Assembly (NCBI RefSeq): GCF_006575665.1
Contig: NZ_CP041253.1
Coordinates: 749,501 to 813,500 of the forward strand
Origin: Echinicola soli
GTDB taxonomy: Bacteria > Bacteroidota > Bacteroidia > Cytophagales > Cyclobacteriaceae
Direction: 5' to 3'
Length of the DNA stretch: 64,000 bases
In this document: positions 9,738 through 17,466 of the stretch, in pieces
How positions within the stretch are numbered: position 1 is the stretch's first letter
Layout of the letters: each line of letters starts with the position of its first letter
Translations under genes and position numbers: made by a program
Notes under the pieces: model-generated
Seen by the model: only the letters and a program-made list of their open reading frames with translations
Told to the model about the DNA's origin: nothing
Databases searched by the model: none

Positions 9738-9783
9738 AACTGTATCAAAGAAAGGACTCCCTTCTTTTGTACAGTTTTTTTTT
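9738..9783 (+). terminator. Intrinsic terminator after the pseudouridine synthase gene
   Basis: A long imperfect stem (left arm AACTGTATCAAAGAAAGG, right arm CCTTCTTTTGTACAGTT, one bulge) is followed by a run of nine or more T. Confidence 0.88.
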
Positions 9784-10014
9784 GCCCTGATAAAAGTAAG
9801 GGATCAGAAAATTTACATCACATTTTACTGCCATTCCATTACATCAATTTTTCCTCTCCGGAGGCATCAACATTACTTTTGATCTTTAAAAAGCACTTTC
9901 CATTCATTGAATAGCAATTAAACATTACCGAAACAAGATTTATAACTTTTTAAACAATAAATTATACTTTAAGACCCTTTAGATATCATAACATTACTTA
10001 TTACCTTCACATCA
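9784..10014 (+). other. AT-rich spacer, nothing recognised
   Basis: An AT-rich spacer between the terminator at 9738 and the operator-like palindrome at 10015. I found no ORF, RNA gene or repeat shared with the rest of the window. Confidence 0.5.
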
Positions 10015-10039
10015 GAACATTTAGCGATGTTCATATTTG
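10015..10039 (+). promoter_or_regulatory. Palindrome overlapping a near-consensus -7 element, upstream of the 22-codon ORF
   Basis: GAACAT-N6-ATGTTC (10015-10032) is a perfect 6-bp inverted repeat. Its right arm runs into CATATTTG (10032-10039), one base off the TAnnTTTG -7 consensus. This arrangement would let a dimeric repressor cover the promoter. No convincing -33 TTTG is present. Transcription from here would start near 10046 and include the short ORF at 10104. The promoter is inferred; the palindrome itself is plain in the sequence. Confidence 0.4.
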
Positions 10040-10103
10040 TAGATGGGGAAGCCGAAAACCATTTTTTTTAGAGTAGGCAAGAATCTTTTAACCATAAAAA
10101 ACC

Positions 10104-10172
10104 ATGGATCTTATCACAAACTTACTTGATGTTGTTCTTGGTCTATTGTCTAGCCTTCTAGGTGGACTTTAA
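10104..10172 (+). CDS. 22-residue hydrophobic, amphipathic peptide
   Basis: ATG at 10104 to TAA at 10170-10172. The peptide begins MDLITNLLDVVLG and continues with leucine/serine/glycine-rich residues to its C-terminal leucine. Nearly every residue is hydrophobic except D2, T5, N6, D9 and two serines. The polar residues fall on one face of a helix, and net charge is about -2. The ATG follows an A-rich leader (ACCATAAAAAACC), the local translation signal. A terminator sits 60 bases downstream, and a palindrome with a -7-like box sits upstream, so the ORF occupies its own transcription unit of roughly 220 bases. Such short helices occur in type I toxins and phenol-soluble-modulin-like peptides, but I cannot assign it to a family. 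A small RNA with a chance ORF is the main alternative. Confidence 0.45.
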   Translation: MDLITNLLDVVLGLLSSLLGGL

Positions 10173-10231
10173 TAGGAACCACTACTTTGAACTTAGCTGA
10201 AAACTTTTCAGCATGGGAACATTGTAAGAAC

Positions 10232-10268
10232 GAAGCTGTCTTCATTAAGGAGGCAGCTTTCTTTTTTT
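10232..10268 (+). terminator. Intrinsic terminator of the small-peptide unit
   Basis: An 11-bp stem (AAGCTGTCTTC with GGAGGCAGCTT, including G-T pairs) with a 5-base loop is followed by CTTTTTTT. It lies 44 bases before the DUF427 gene and ends a transcript that contains no gene other than the 22-codon ORF. Confidence 0.85.
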
Positions 10269-10311
10269 AGGAAAGTTTTTGTTAAATTAAGGAACACTAA
10301 CTTTTATACTT

Positions 10312-10593
10312 ATGAGAGCCATCTGGAACGACCAAGTAATAGCCGACTCGGACACCACCATTATGATCGAAAACAACCATTATTTCCCACCGGCATCCAT
10401 AAAAAAACCTTTTTTCACCCCATCAGAGACCACCTCGTCCTGTCCTTGGAAAGGAGAGGCAAGCTACTTTGATATCTGTGTAAATGGTGAGACGAACAAA
10501 GACGCCGCCTGGCACTATTATCAACCAAAAGAAGCTGCAATCCAAATCAAGGGGTACGTCGCATTTTGGAAAGGCGTAAAGATAACGAGATAA
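10312..10593 (+). CDS. DUF427 domain-containing protein
   Basis: A 93-residue single-domain protein with the DUF427 pattern: MRAIWNDQVIADSD at the start, YFPPASI in the middle, CPWKGEASYFDI and the end segment AAWHYYQPKEAA. DUF427 proteins are small beta-rich cytoplasmic proteins with no established biochemical role. It ends 5 bases before the start I favour for the flavin disulfide oxidoreductase, so the two are probably co-transcribed. That suggests a redox or stress role, but this is context only. Confidence 0.88.
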   Translation: MRAIWNDQVIADSDTTIMIENNHYFPPASIKKPFFTPSETTSSCPWKGEASYFDICVNGETNKDAAWHYYQPKEAAIQIKGYVAFWKGVKITR

Positions 10594-10598
10594 CAAAG

Positions 10599-11975
10599 AT
10601 GAAAAACTACGACGCTGTCATCGTAGGCGCAGGCCAATCAGGCATGCCCTTAGCAAAAAAAATCAGCAATTTAGGCCTTTCTGTTGCCCTGGTTGAGAAA
10701 AGGGCCATTGGCGGTACTTGCATCAATGACGGATGCTCACCTACCAAAACCATGGTCAGCTCAGCACGCCTAGCCCACCTCGTCTCCCGGGCAGCGGACT
10801 ATGGCGTCATCCTGCCCAGCTACCACATTGATCAGGAAACCGTCAAAAAGCGGAAAGATCATATCGTGACGCTCTTTCGGGGCGGAGCTGAAAAAAGCCT
10901 CCGAAAAAATAAAAACATCGACATCCTGATGGGAACGGCCACCTTTAAAGACCGTCATACCATCGAAATCACCACCTCAGCAGGAACTACTAAAACGATA
11001 AAAGGTGAAAAAATCTTTATCAATACGGGTTCCGAACCTCGAATCCCGGAAATTGACGGCTTGGACAACACCCCATATCTCACCAGCACCACGATCATGG
11101 AACTGGAAGAAACACCAGAACACCTCTTGATAATGGGAGGAGGCTACATCGGACTGGAGTTTGCCCAGATGTTTCGCAGGTTTGGCAGCAAGGTTACCAT
11201 TATTGACCGGGCCGGAAGGCTGGTCAGTAAGGAAGACGAAGATGTATGCAAAGAAATTTCGCAGATCTTTTCCGATGAAGGCATTGACACCATCTTTAAT
11301 TCAGAAGTAAAGAAAGTCACCTATCAGGACGGCTTTAGCATTACCTCCAAGACTCCAGAAGGAGATATATCCCTTAAAGGCTCACACCTGCTGGTAGCCA
11401 CCGGAAGAGTACCTTCCTCTGCTCGCCTAGGCCTGGAAAACACCAAAGTAAAAACGAGCGACAAAGGATTCCTCCATACGGATGATTTTCTCAAAACAGA
11501 CGAAAATCACATATACGCTTTAGGCGATGTAGCCGGAAGTGCTCCATTTACCCATATCGCTTATCATGATGCACATATTGCGTTTCAGCATGCTTATAAA
11601 GGAAATGGGGTTTCGAAAAATAAGAGACTTGTGCCTTACTGTGTATTTATCGATCCACAGCTGGGCAGAATAGGCTTAAACGAACAAGAAGCCAAGACCA
11701 AAGGCATCCAATACAAAACAGGAAAATTCCTGATGAAACATGCCGGCAGGGCATTGGAAGTAGATGAAACACGTGGCTTTTTTAAAGTCCTGGTAGATCC
11801 CGAATCCAAAAAAATCCTTGGAGCCACCATCCTCAGCCTAGACGGTGGTGAAATCCTGGCTACGCTACAAATGGCCATGGTAGGAGGCGTCACCTATGAC
11901 ACGATTGCCACATTGCCCATTGCACACCCTACCTTGGCTGAAAGTTTGAACAATCTAATGGGACAAATTGAATAA
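10599..11975 (+). CDS. FAD-dependent pyridine nucleotide-disulfide oxidoreductase (mercuric reductase-like)
   Basis: From the ATG at 10599 the protein is 458 residues, the usual length. An upstream in-frame ATG at 10566 lies inside DUF427 and is less likely. An N-terminal FAD-binding GAGQSG (10-15) is followed by the redox-active disulfide GTCINDGCSPTK (C41, C46). The NAD(P)H-binding segment is MGGGYIGLEF. The second FAD motif is YALGDVAG, and the catalytic HPTLAE has H443. This is the dihydrolipoamide dehydrogenase / mercuric reductase / glutathione reductase superfamily. There is no heavy-metal-binding N-terminal domain and no terminal cysteine pair, so true mercury reduction is unlikely; an unknown disulfide or quinone substrate is more plausible. 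It pairs with DUF427. Confidence 0.9.
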   Translation: MKNYDAVIVGAGQSGMPLAKKISNLGLSVALVEKRAIGGTCINDGCSPTKTMVSSARLAHLVSRAADYGVILPSYHIDQETVKKRKDHIVTLFRGGAEKSLRKNKNIDILMGTATFKDRHTIEITTSAGTTKTIKGEKIFINTGSEPRIPEIDGLDNTPYLTSTTIMELEETPEHLLIMGGGYIGLEFAQMFRRFGSKVTIIDRAGRLVSKEDEDVCKEISQIFSDEGIDTIFNSEVKKVTYQDGFSITSKTPEGDISLKGSHLLVATGRVPSSARLGLENTKVKTSDKGFLHTDDFLKTDENHIYALGDVAGSAPFTHIAYHDAHIAFQHAYKGNGVSKNKRLVPYCVFIDPQLGRIGLNEQEAKTKGIQYKTGKFLMKHAGRALEVDETRGFFKVLVDPESKKILGATILSLDGGEILATLQMAMVGGVTYDTIATLPIAHPTLAESLNNLMGQIE

Positions 11976-11980
11976 ACAAT

Positions 11981-12012
11981 GACCTTGCTGGGAAGGTATT
12001 GCCAGCAAGGTC
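11981..12012. terminator. Hairpin between convergent genes
   Basis: A perfect 11-bp stem GACCTTGCTGG / CCAGCAAGGTC with a 10-base loop lies 6 bases after the oxidoreductase stop and 28 bases beyond the end of the convergent DUF4252 gene. The T-tracts on both sides are short, so it is a modest bidirectional terminator. Confidence 0.6.
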
Positions 12013-12039
12013 GTTTATCAAATCAACAGGAAAGTGTCT

Positions 12040-12513
12040 TTAAGGTATCGTCTGTGCCAAGGCCTGGCTTTCAAATTCACCTTCCAACTCAATGACCATA
12101 AAATCGTCATCGTCATCACCGGCAATCATCAGCACCAAGTCACTCAAAATGTCGTTCCCTTTGCTATAGATGATCACCTGACTGTCCTTTTCGGCGACTT
12201 CCATCATGAGGTCATACTTTTCCTTTCGAAGCCCTTTTTGGAGATCCTTGAAATCTGACTTCGCTATATTCTTTCCCACAGGAAGCTTAAAAAACTTCAT
12301 TCTGTCCACTGACTTGGCAATGGTAGCCATCCCATCTTCCCCAAAGTCAAAATCAAGTCCATCGGCAAAATCAAAAAAACTTCCCGCCATGTCCAAATGA
12401 AAAAAATCTTCATTCCCCTCATACTTTTCGTATAGTTCACCTACACTTTTACTCTGAGCTTGCGCTACAATACACATACCCATCAGGGCAACAAACAAGC
12501 CTATCTTTTTCAT
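12040..12513 (-). CDS. DUF4252 domain-containing secreted protein
   Basis: A 157-residue exported protein. The signal peptide covers about 1-19 (KKIGLFVALMGMCIVAQA) and is followed by an acidic, DUF4252-type domain with the conserved YEGNEDFFHLDM opening and a DDDDDFMVIELEGEF end. DUF4252 proteins are common in Bacteroidota next to ECF sigma operons; biochemical role unknown. It is the last gene of a four-gene operon (sigma, anti-sigma-like, two DUF4252), 30 bases after its paralogue. The pair probably arose by duplication, since both share the leader, the domain order and the hydrophobic DLxxM/F starts. Confidence 0.8.
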   Translation of the reverse strand: MKKIGLFVALMGMCIVAQAQSKSVGELYEKYEGNEDFFHLDMAGSFFDFADGLDFDFGEDGMATIAKSVDRMKFFKLPVGKNIAKSDFKDLQKGLRKEKYDLMMEVAEKDSQVIIYSKGNDILSDLVLMIAGDDDDDFMVIELEGEFESQALAQTIP

Positions 12514-12543
12514 AGTTATCTTATTTTAATGTTAGGTAATCGA

Positions 12544-13083
12544 CTATTTATCTTTTTTCTTTCCTGAATTATATTCATTCATTCCTGGCAAATCGGTATT
12601 TTCTGCCAGCATATTAAGGTCCTGGTAAGTAAAATTCCCCAGCATACTCAGTAGCGTAAACTCACTCTTTGAGCCGGAGATCATCAACAGCTCCACCACC
12701 TTGCCATTTTCCTCCCGCACCATAAACTTCAGGCTACTCTCCTTGTCCTGCACATCCATGAGGTCTTCGTACTTGTTTTGTGTCAGTGTACCCATGGCCT
12801 CTTGGTACAATCGTTTACCATCTACTTTTTCTCCGCTCAAGATCCGGATTCCCCTGACTTTACTTATCAGCTGCCCCATCTCCTGGGCATCCTTGTCATT
12901 ACCTTCATCGGCAGCTGATTTCAGAAAACCACCGGCCATCTGCATCATCTTTGGACTTATATAAACCCTGCTAAATTCATCGTTCTCCATGTACTTGGAG
13001 AAGAACTTCACAATGGCATCATCCTGCGCCTGTGCTGCAGATGCCATCATTACCAACACGATTATGCTTATCCATTTTTTCAT
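12544..13083 (-). CDS. DUF4252 domain-containing secreted protein
   Basis: A 179-residue protein with a signal peptide (about 1-19, cut near AQA) and a DUF4252 domain (YMENDEFSRVYISPKM, KVRGIRIL, GNFTYQDLNMLAE). The start codon overlaps the stop of the anti-sigma-like gene (13080-13083), so translation is coupled. It is a paralogue of the next gene. Placement suggests it is either a target of the sigma factor or part of an envelope signalling circuit. The polar C-terminal tail ends in GKKKDK. Confidence 0.82.
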   Translation of the reverse strand: MKKWISIIVLVMMASAAQAQDDAIVKFFSKYMENDEFSRVYISPKMMQMAGGFLKSAADEGNDKDAQEMGQLISKVRGIRILSGEKVDGKRLYQEAMGTLTQNKYEDLMDVQDKESSLKFMVREENGKVVELLMISGSKSEFTLLSMLGNFTYQDLNMLAENTDLPGMNEYNSGKKKDK

Positions 13084-13520
13084 TTCTCCTCCTCTTTGAT
13101 TTCCTTGATATTAAATAATTCATTTGTAGCTCCGAGGTACCTGATATCTTCCAATGGCTTCATCGAAGCCCTCCCCTTTTCCATATTTTTCTGGATCAGG
13201 GCCAGCGCCTCCACGACCTGACGATAGGCTTCCTCCTCCTGCATCCTCTTTTGCTGCTCAAAGAAAAGCCATCCCAGCGCCAGAAAAACAACGGCGATCG
13301 CTGCTACCTTTTGCCAAGCGCCCAAACCTTTTCCTGCTCTTGGCACAGCCTTGTGGGAAGGCGCATTTAGGACCATTTCTTCCAATCCCAACACAAACAT
13401 CCGCTCATCCTCAAACGCTGTTGATTGTCTCAACAGCTCCTTGAGGCGACCTTCCTCTTCCAAGGACGTTTCACCATCATAATACCTTGCCAGCAATGCC
13501 TTGATTTCCTCTTCCATCAT
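13080..13520 (-). CDS. Probable membrane anti-sigma-like factor
   Basis: A 146-residue single-pass protein. The cytosolic N-terminal part (about 1-65) has the zinc-less anti-sigma-like pattern LLARYYDGETSLEEEGRLKELL. A transmembrane helix follows (about 72-88, KVAAIAVVFLALGWLFF), then a charged external C-terminal region. The start overlaps the sigma-factor stop by 4 bases (ATGA), the normal coupling of ECF sigma factors with their anti-sigma partner. I infer that it holds the sigma factor inactive at the membrane. Sequence support is position and topology rather than a strong family match. Confidence 0.72.
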   Translation of the reverse strand: MMEEEIKALLARYYDGETSLEEEGRLKELLRQSTAFEDERMFVLGLEEMVLNAPSHKAVPRAGKGLGAWQKVAAIAVVFLALGWLFFEQQKRMQEEEAYRQVVEALALIQKNMEKGRASMKPLEDIRYLGATNELFNIKEIKEEEK

Positions 13521-14005
13521 TTCCGTTGATTTGTTAAAAACGATTGCAGCTTTTTTCGGGCCCTGAACATGTTTACTTTTACTTGCTCCATGGAAATTTC
13601 CATATATTCGGCAATCTCTTCATATGTCAGCCCTTCTACCTCCCTTAGCTGGAAAACTTCCTGCTGCTTTTCGGGAAGTTCCTTCAGAAACCTAAAGACC
13701 ATCCTCACAGCCGGAGAGACCTCATCCACTTCATCGACCGCAATTTCCGGTAAAGATTCTTCGGATTCGATCACCACCCACCTCTGCTTGTCCCGCAGTT
13801 TCTGCAAACTTTGATTTTTCACCACTCGCACCATCCATCCTGTGGGATTGTCCATCTTTTGAAGCATTTCACGCTGGTACCAGGCCTTTTCCAGCGCTTC
13901 TTGCACCGCATCTTCGGCTTCATCCCGGTTCTTTAGCCAGAGATAAGCCATGCGGTATAGTTTGCTTCGCAAGGACCAGATATATGCTTCAAAAAATGTC
14001 TTCAT
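13517..14005 (-). CDS. ECF-type RNA polymerase sigma factor
   Basis: A 162-residue sigma-70 family protein with region 2 (about 13-75, SKLYRMAYLWLKNRDEAEDAVQE, here named by its ends) and region 4 (about 108-155, LPEKQQEVFQLREVEGLTYEEIAEYM, likewise). There are no regions 1 or 3, which defines the ECF class. It heads a four-gene operon whose genes overlap by 4 bases or are closely spaced. It probably activates its own operon and envelope-stress or DUF4252 genes. The target promoter cannot be read off: the 980-base upstream spacer is mostly dispersed repeats. Confidence 0.92.
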   Translation of the reverse strand: MKTFFEAYIWSLRSKLYRMAYLWLKNRDEAEDAVQEALEKAWYQREMLQKMDNPTGWMVRVVKNQSLQKLRDKQRWVVIESEESLPEIAVDEVDEVSPAVRMVFRFLKELPEKQQEVFQLREVEGLTYEEIAEYMEISMEQVKVNMFRARKKLQSFLTNQRK

Positions 14006-14092
14006 TTAAGTAGGTGATGATCCCGGACAGTAAATGTTACAGGTAATTGGAAAATATTTTAAAAATAATCTAAAAACGTTCAGTCTAATAAT

Positions 14093-14272
14093 GGGTCAAG
14101 TAAAAAAGTTGGGGGATTAGGGTTGGTTCCGATAGCACGCAGATGGCAGATTAATAAGATTTGCGCTGATTTTTTTATACTGGAGCACGCATTCCTATTG
14201 CTAAATTAAAGAGAAATATGCTTACCATAGTAACTACCTAGAAGTCTCTCATCCCTTAGAAATATTGCTTGG
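14093..14272 (-). repeat. Dispersed repeat A, copy 1
   Basis: About 180 bases that recur in inverted orientation at 32331-32507 and, interrupted, at 60889-61186. Shared landmarks, read on the minus strand, are the AAGCAATATTTC start, GATGAGAGA, GCATATTTCTCTTTAAT, AATAGGAATG, CGCAAATCTTATTAA, TCTGCGTGCTATC and CCAACCCTAATCCCCC. There is no ORF or coding periodicity, so it is an intergenic repeat family. Confidence 0.8.
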
Positions 14273-14427
14273 CCCCTAATAATCACCAAATGCCAGACAA
14301 AATAATGACTTTTTGCTACAAAGAGTCCCAAGGCACAAAATGCATACCTGTTGTTTTGACAGCTGTGCTGCGGAACAACAGGTAGGTACCTTCGTGTCTT
14401 TGTGCCTTTGTGGCCTCTGCTGTTAGT

Positions 14428-14525
14428 GCCACGAAGTCGCCAAGACACGAAGTGTTTTGTAGGAGGGGCCCAAATTTCACGGAAAAGAAACAGCTTTGGG
14501 TCTTAGAATCTTTGTGGCAGAAAAA
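14428..14525 (+). repeat. Dispersed repeat B, copy 1
   Basis: A 98-base sequence beginning GCCACGAAGTCGCCAAGACA. By eye it differs from the copy at 60708-60805 at about 7 positions. A second partial unit follows at about 14605-14634. No ORF is conserved between the copies. Confidence 0.85.
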
Positions 14526-14955
14526 CCAAGTCACCAAGACCCCAAGTTATTTGCCAATAAAAGGTACCGATTGCAAGACAAATCCCTATCAATCTACCTT
14601 GTACCTTCGGATCTTTGTGGCAGAAAAACAAAAATTAAAATAAAGGGATTCATGCCCTCAACTTTTCCGCTTGCCCCCAAAAGAGGCTTAGCGTCTTAGG
14701 GCCTTTGTGGCTGTCGCTATAATTTGCAGACGATGTCCTCCAATGGGAAACCTCTCTAATGGATAAGAGCATTTCCAAATTCCACACCCTAAAATAGGCT
14801 GCATTCAAACAAAATAGATTAATTTTAAATTATCATTACAAATGGTATGCATGCGTACTAATTTGGTTAATTTGTACCATAGATTAAAAACCTGGCAATA
14901 GACTCATGAAAACAAACATAAAAACATACGGGAAGTTATCTTCAGCAAAGGGCAT

Positions 14956-14985
14956 AAAAAAAGCCTTGAATTTCTTCAAGGCTTG
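14956..14985 (-). terminator. Terminator of tRNA-Phe
   Basis: On the minus strand a 10-bp stem AAGCCTTGAA / TTCAAGGCTT with a 4-base loop is followed by a T-run, directly after the tRNA 3' end. Confidence 0.9.
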
Positions 14986-15058
14986 TGGTGATGAGTGGGC
15001 TCGAACCACCGACTCACGGATTTTCAGTCCGATGCTCTACCAACTGAGCTACATCACC
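14986..15058 (-). tRNA. tRNA-Phe (anticodon GAA)
   Basis: A 73-base cloverleaf on the minus strand: acceptor GGTGATG paired with CATCACC plus discriminator A; D-arm AGCTCAGTTGGTAGAGC; anticodon stem-loop with CTGAAAA giving GAA; T-arm GTGGTTCGAGCCCAC. CCA is not encoded. It has its own consensus promoter and terminator, so it is a single-gene unit. Confidence 0.97.
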
Positions 15059-15072
15059 GTTGTAAAGTGATG

Positions 15073-15103
15073 CAAAGGTAGGTAAATGTTCTTTTGATGC
15101 AAA
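15073..15103 (-). promoter_or_regulatory. Consensus Bacteroidota promoter of tRNA-Phe
   Basis: On the minus strand TTTG (15103-15100), 19 bases, then TACCTTTG (15080-15073). This matches the -33/-7 consensus and spacing exactly, with the predicted start a few bases before the tRNA 5' end. Confidence 0.9.
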
Positions 15104-15159
15104 CCTATAGAATAAAAAAATTACAACAAATTTAAAGAAACAACTTTAATTTATTCACT

Positions 15160-16494
15160 ATGAGTATTTTACCTCAGGTAATTTTTCTCGTGATTTTTGT
15201 CGCTGCAGGATATGTGCTTTACAGAAGGATTTCCTTTCTGAAGAGAAACATCATGTTGGGCAAAAAGGAAGAAAGAAATGATCAGCCTGGAGAAAGATGG
15301 AAGACAATGCTATTGGTCGCTTTCGGCCAGCAGAAGATGTTTAAGCGATGGTTGCCAGCATTCCTGCACTTTCTAGTCTACGCAGGATTCATCATCATCA
15401 ACTTGGAAGTAGCCGAGTTTATCATAGACGGATTCACAGGCCAGCACCGCATTTTTGCCCCTTTTCTAGGAGGCTTTTATACTTTTGCCATGAATGCATT
15501 TGAGTTCTTGGCAGTTGGTGTGTTGGTAGCATGTGTGGTCTTTTTGATCAGAAGGAATATCACGAAAGTGCCCCGCCTGACCATGAAAGAGCTCAAAGGG
15601 TGGCCGGCCATGGATGCCAATCTGATCCTAATCATTGAGATCTGTTTAATGATGGTCATTCTCAAAATGAATGCGGCCGATCAGATCCTGGCATCAAGAG
15701 GAGTGGAGCATTACACCCAATTGGGCACCCTCTTTTTCAGCAGCTTGCTAACACCGCTTCTGGAAGGGTTCAGCACCTCCTTTCTGGTTTTCACCGAAAG
15801 GGCAGCCTGGTGGTTCCACATTGTGGGAATATTGGGCTTTGCTATTTACGTAACCTATTCCAAGCACCTGCATATTTTCTTGGCATTTCCTAACACTTGG
15901 TATTCCAAGCTCCAGCCCAAAGGTGAAATGACCAATATGCCAGAGGTCACCAACGAAGTCAACATGATGTTGGGCATCCCCACCGAAGGAGCCCAGGAAT
16001 CACCTGCAGAAATTGGCCGTTTTGGTGCCAAAGATGTTAACGACCTCAGTTGGATCAACATCATGAACGCCTACTCCTGCACGGAGTGTGGCCGGTGTAC
16101 TGCCGAATGTCCTGCCAATATCACAGGCAAAAAGCTCTCGCCTCGTAAAATCATGATGGATGTCAGGGATAGGGCCGAAGAAGTCGGGAAAAGCGTAGAC
16201 GCTGGAGGTAAAGGCCTGGAAGATGGCAAAAGCCTCTTGGGTGACTATACCACTGCGGAAGAGATCAACGCATGTACCAGCTGCAATGCCTGCGTGGAGG
16301 CTTGTCCGGTAAACATCGACCCATTATCTATCATTCTGCAAATGCGGCGCTACGTGGCCATGGAAGAAAGCGGCTCTCCAGCCCAATGGAACGCCATGTT
16401 CCAAAACATGGAAACCAGCTTCTCGCCATGGAAATTTGCTCCTACCGACCGCTTCAACTGGGCGGAGTCAGTAAAGGATGAAGAAATCAAGTAA
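15160..16494 (+). CDS. Membrane Fe-S oxidoreductase subunit (HdrE/HdrC-like fusion)
   Basis: A 444-residue protein with several transmembrane helices in the first 240 residues (about 5-23, 66-90, 105-132, 153-170, 190-212, 217-235). A soluble tail carries two 4Fe-4S motifs, CTECGRCTAECP (C307, C310, C313, C317) and CTSCNACVEACP (C372, C375, C378, C382). The arrangement resembles heterodisulfide-reductase-type or nitrate-reductase-gamma-like membrane subunits fused to a ferredoxin. It should move electrons between the quinone pool and the CCG-domain partner encoded immediately downstream. The physiological donor is unknown. The ATG at 15160 gives a membrane helix at once, so no signal peptide is needed. 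Confidence 0.88.
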   Translation: MSILPQVIFLVIFVAAGYVLYRRISFLKRNIMLGKKEERNDQPGERWKTMLLVAFGQQKMFKRWLPAFLHFLVYAGFIIINLEVAEFIIDGFTGQHRIFAPFLGGFYTFAMNAFEFLAVGVLVACVVFLIRRNITKVPRLTMKELKGWPAMDANLILIIEICLMMVILKMNAADQILASRGVEHYTQLGTLFFSSLLTPLLEGFSTSFLVFTERAAWWFHIVGILGFAIYVTYSKHLHIFLAFPNTWYSKLQPKGEMTNMPEVTNEVNMMLGIPTEGAQESPAEIGRFGAKDVNDLSWINIMNAYSCTECGRCTAECPANITGKKLSPRKIMMDVRDRAEEVGKSVDAGGKGLEDGKSLLGDYTTAEEINACTSCNACVEACPVNIDPLSIILQMRRYVAMEESGSPAQWNAMFQNMETSFSPWKFAPTDRFNWAESVKDEEIK

Positions 16495-16513
16495 AAAGAA
16501 CGAACCGAACAAT

Positions 16514-17308
16514 ATGTCAAATTACAAAGTGCCTACCATGGCCGAAATGGCAGCCTCCGGCGAATCACCGGAAATCCTCTTTTGGGTAGGCTGTGCAGGC
16601 TCATTTGATGATCGCTACAAAGCCGTCACACAGGCTTTCGTAAAAATCCTCAACAAAGTCGGCGTAAGCTTTGCCGTCCTGGGGCCCGAAGAGACCTGTA
16701 CAGGTGACCCTGCCAGAAGAGCGGGCAACGAGTTCCTCTTCCAAATGCAAGCAGTGGCCAATATTCAGGTAATGAACGGCTATAATATCAAGAAAGTAGT
16801 AACCGCCTGTCCGCACTGCTTTAACACCATCAAAAACGAATATCCTGCCCTTGGCGGAGCGTACGAGGTCATCCACCACAGCCAGTTTCTCCAATCGCTC
16901 ATCAATGAGGGCAAAATCGTCATGAAGGGCGGCGGGGAATTCAAAGGCAAAAAAATCACCTTCCACGATTCCTGCTTCCTCGGCAGGGCAAACAACGTCT
17001 ACGAGGCCCCAAGGGAAATTATCAAGGCACTGGATGTAGAATTGGTAGAGATGAAGCGATGCCGCACCAAAGGGCTTTGCTGTGGCGCCGGTGGCGCACA
17101 GATGTTCAAAGAACCGGAGCCTGGCAAAAAAGACATCAATGTCGAACGTACGGAAGAAGCACTCGGGACCGGAGCATCTGCCATCGCAGTAGGTTGTCCT
17201 TTCTGCCTGACCATGATGGCCGATGGCGTGAAGAACAAAGAAAAAGAGAACGAAGTGAAGGTAGTTGACCTGGCCGAACTTATCGCAAAAGACCTAGGGT
17301 TGGATTAA
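16514..17308 (+). CDS. CCG-domain (Fe-S)-binding oxidoreductase, HdrB/LutA-like
   Basis: I chose the ATG at 16514 (264 residues, MSNYKVPTMAEM). An earlier ATG at 16478 overlaps the previous gene by 17 bases and would add a lysine-rich 12-residue stretch. It contains two cysteine-rich CCG modules: ETCTGDPARR/CPHC in the first half, and HDSCFLGR with RTKGLCCGAGGAQMF and CPFC in the second. These bind unusual [4Fe-4S] clusters in heterodisulfide reductase B, LutA and GlpC. With the upstream membrane Fe-S protein it should form a two-subunit complex. Substrate unknown. Confidence 0.9.
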   Translation: MSNYKVPTMAEMAASGESPEILFWVGCAGSFDDRYKAVTQAFVKILNKVGVSFAVLGPEETCTGDPARRAGNEFLFQMQAVANIQVMNGYNIKKVVTACPHCFNTIKNEYPALGGAYEVIHHSQFLQSLINEGKIVMKGGGEFKGKKITFHDSCFLGRANNVYEAPREIIKALDVELVEMKRCRTKGLCCGAGGAQMFKEPEPGKKDINVERTEEALGTGASAIAVGCPFCLTMMADGVKNKEKENEVKVVDLAELIAKDLGLD

Positions 17309-17466
17309 AGTGAAGTACATACCATTTGGCATCTAGCGTAAAGTTAAAAAATCGGAATTAACAGAATCATTCCTGCCCTTTTTAACGTTCTATATAAAAA
17401 GACACTTTGTATCCAAAGTGCTTTGGGTTTATATTTAATTATTGAATTAAAAGATTACAAGCGATT

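Larger units (their letters stand above)
14006..14955. other. Long non-coding spacer rich in dispersed repeats
   Basis: Nearly 1 kb without a credible gene. It holds repeat A (copy 1, 14093-14272), an AT-rich stretch with CTTCGTGTCTTTGTGCCTTTG-like text near 14390-14410, repeat B (copy 1, 14428-14525), and a partial second unit of repeat B (ATCTTTGTGGCAGAAAAAC, again near 14610). The tail GGGATTCATGCCCTCAACTT (about 14644) is also found after repeat B copy 2 at 60.8 kb. Short ORFs here are read-through of the repeats. Confidence 0.7.

Noticed and set aside
10566..10598. Earlier ATG for the flavin disulfide oxidoreductase.
   Set aside because: It lies in the coding end of DUF427 and adds a charged 11-residue stretch before the normal KNYDAVIVGAG start.
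17403..17420. CACTTTG-TATC-CAAAGTG hairpin as a terminator for the Fe-S gene pair.
   Set aside because: No T-tract follows (CTTTGGGTTT). It could be an operator or a weak terminator, and evidence is insufficient.
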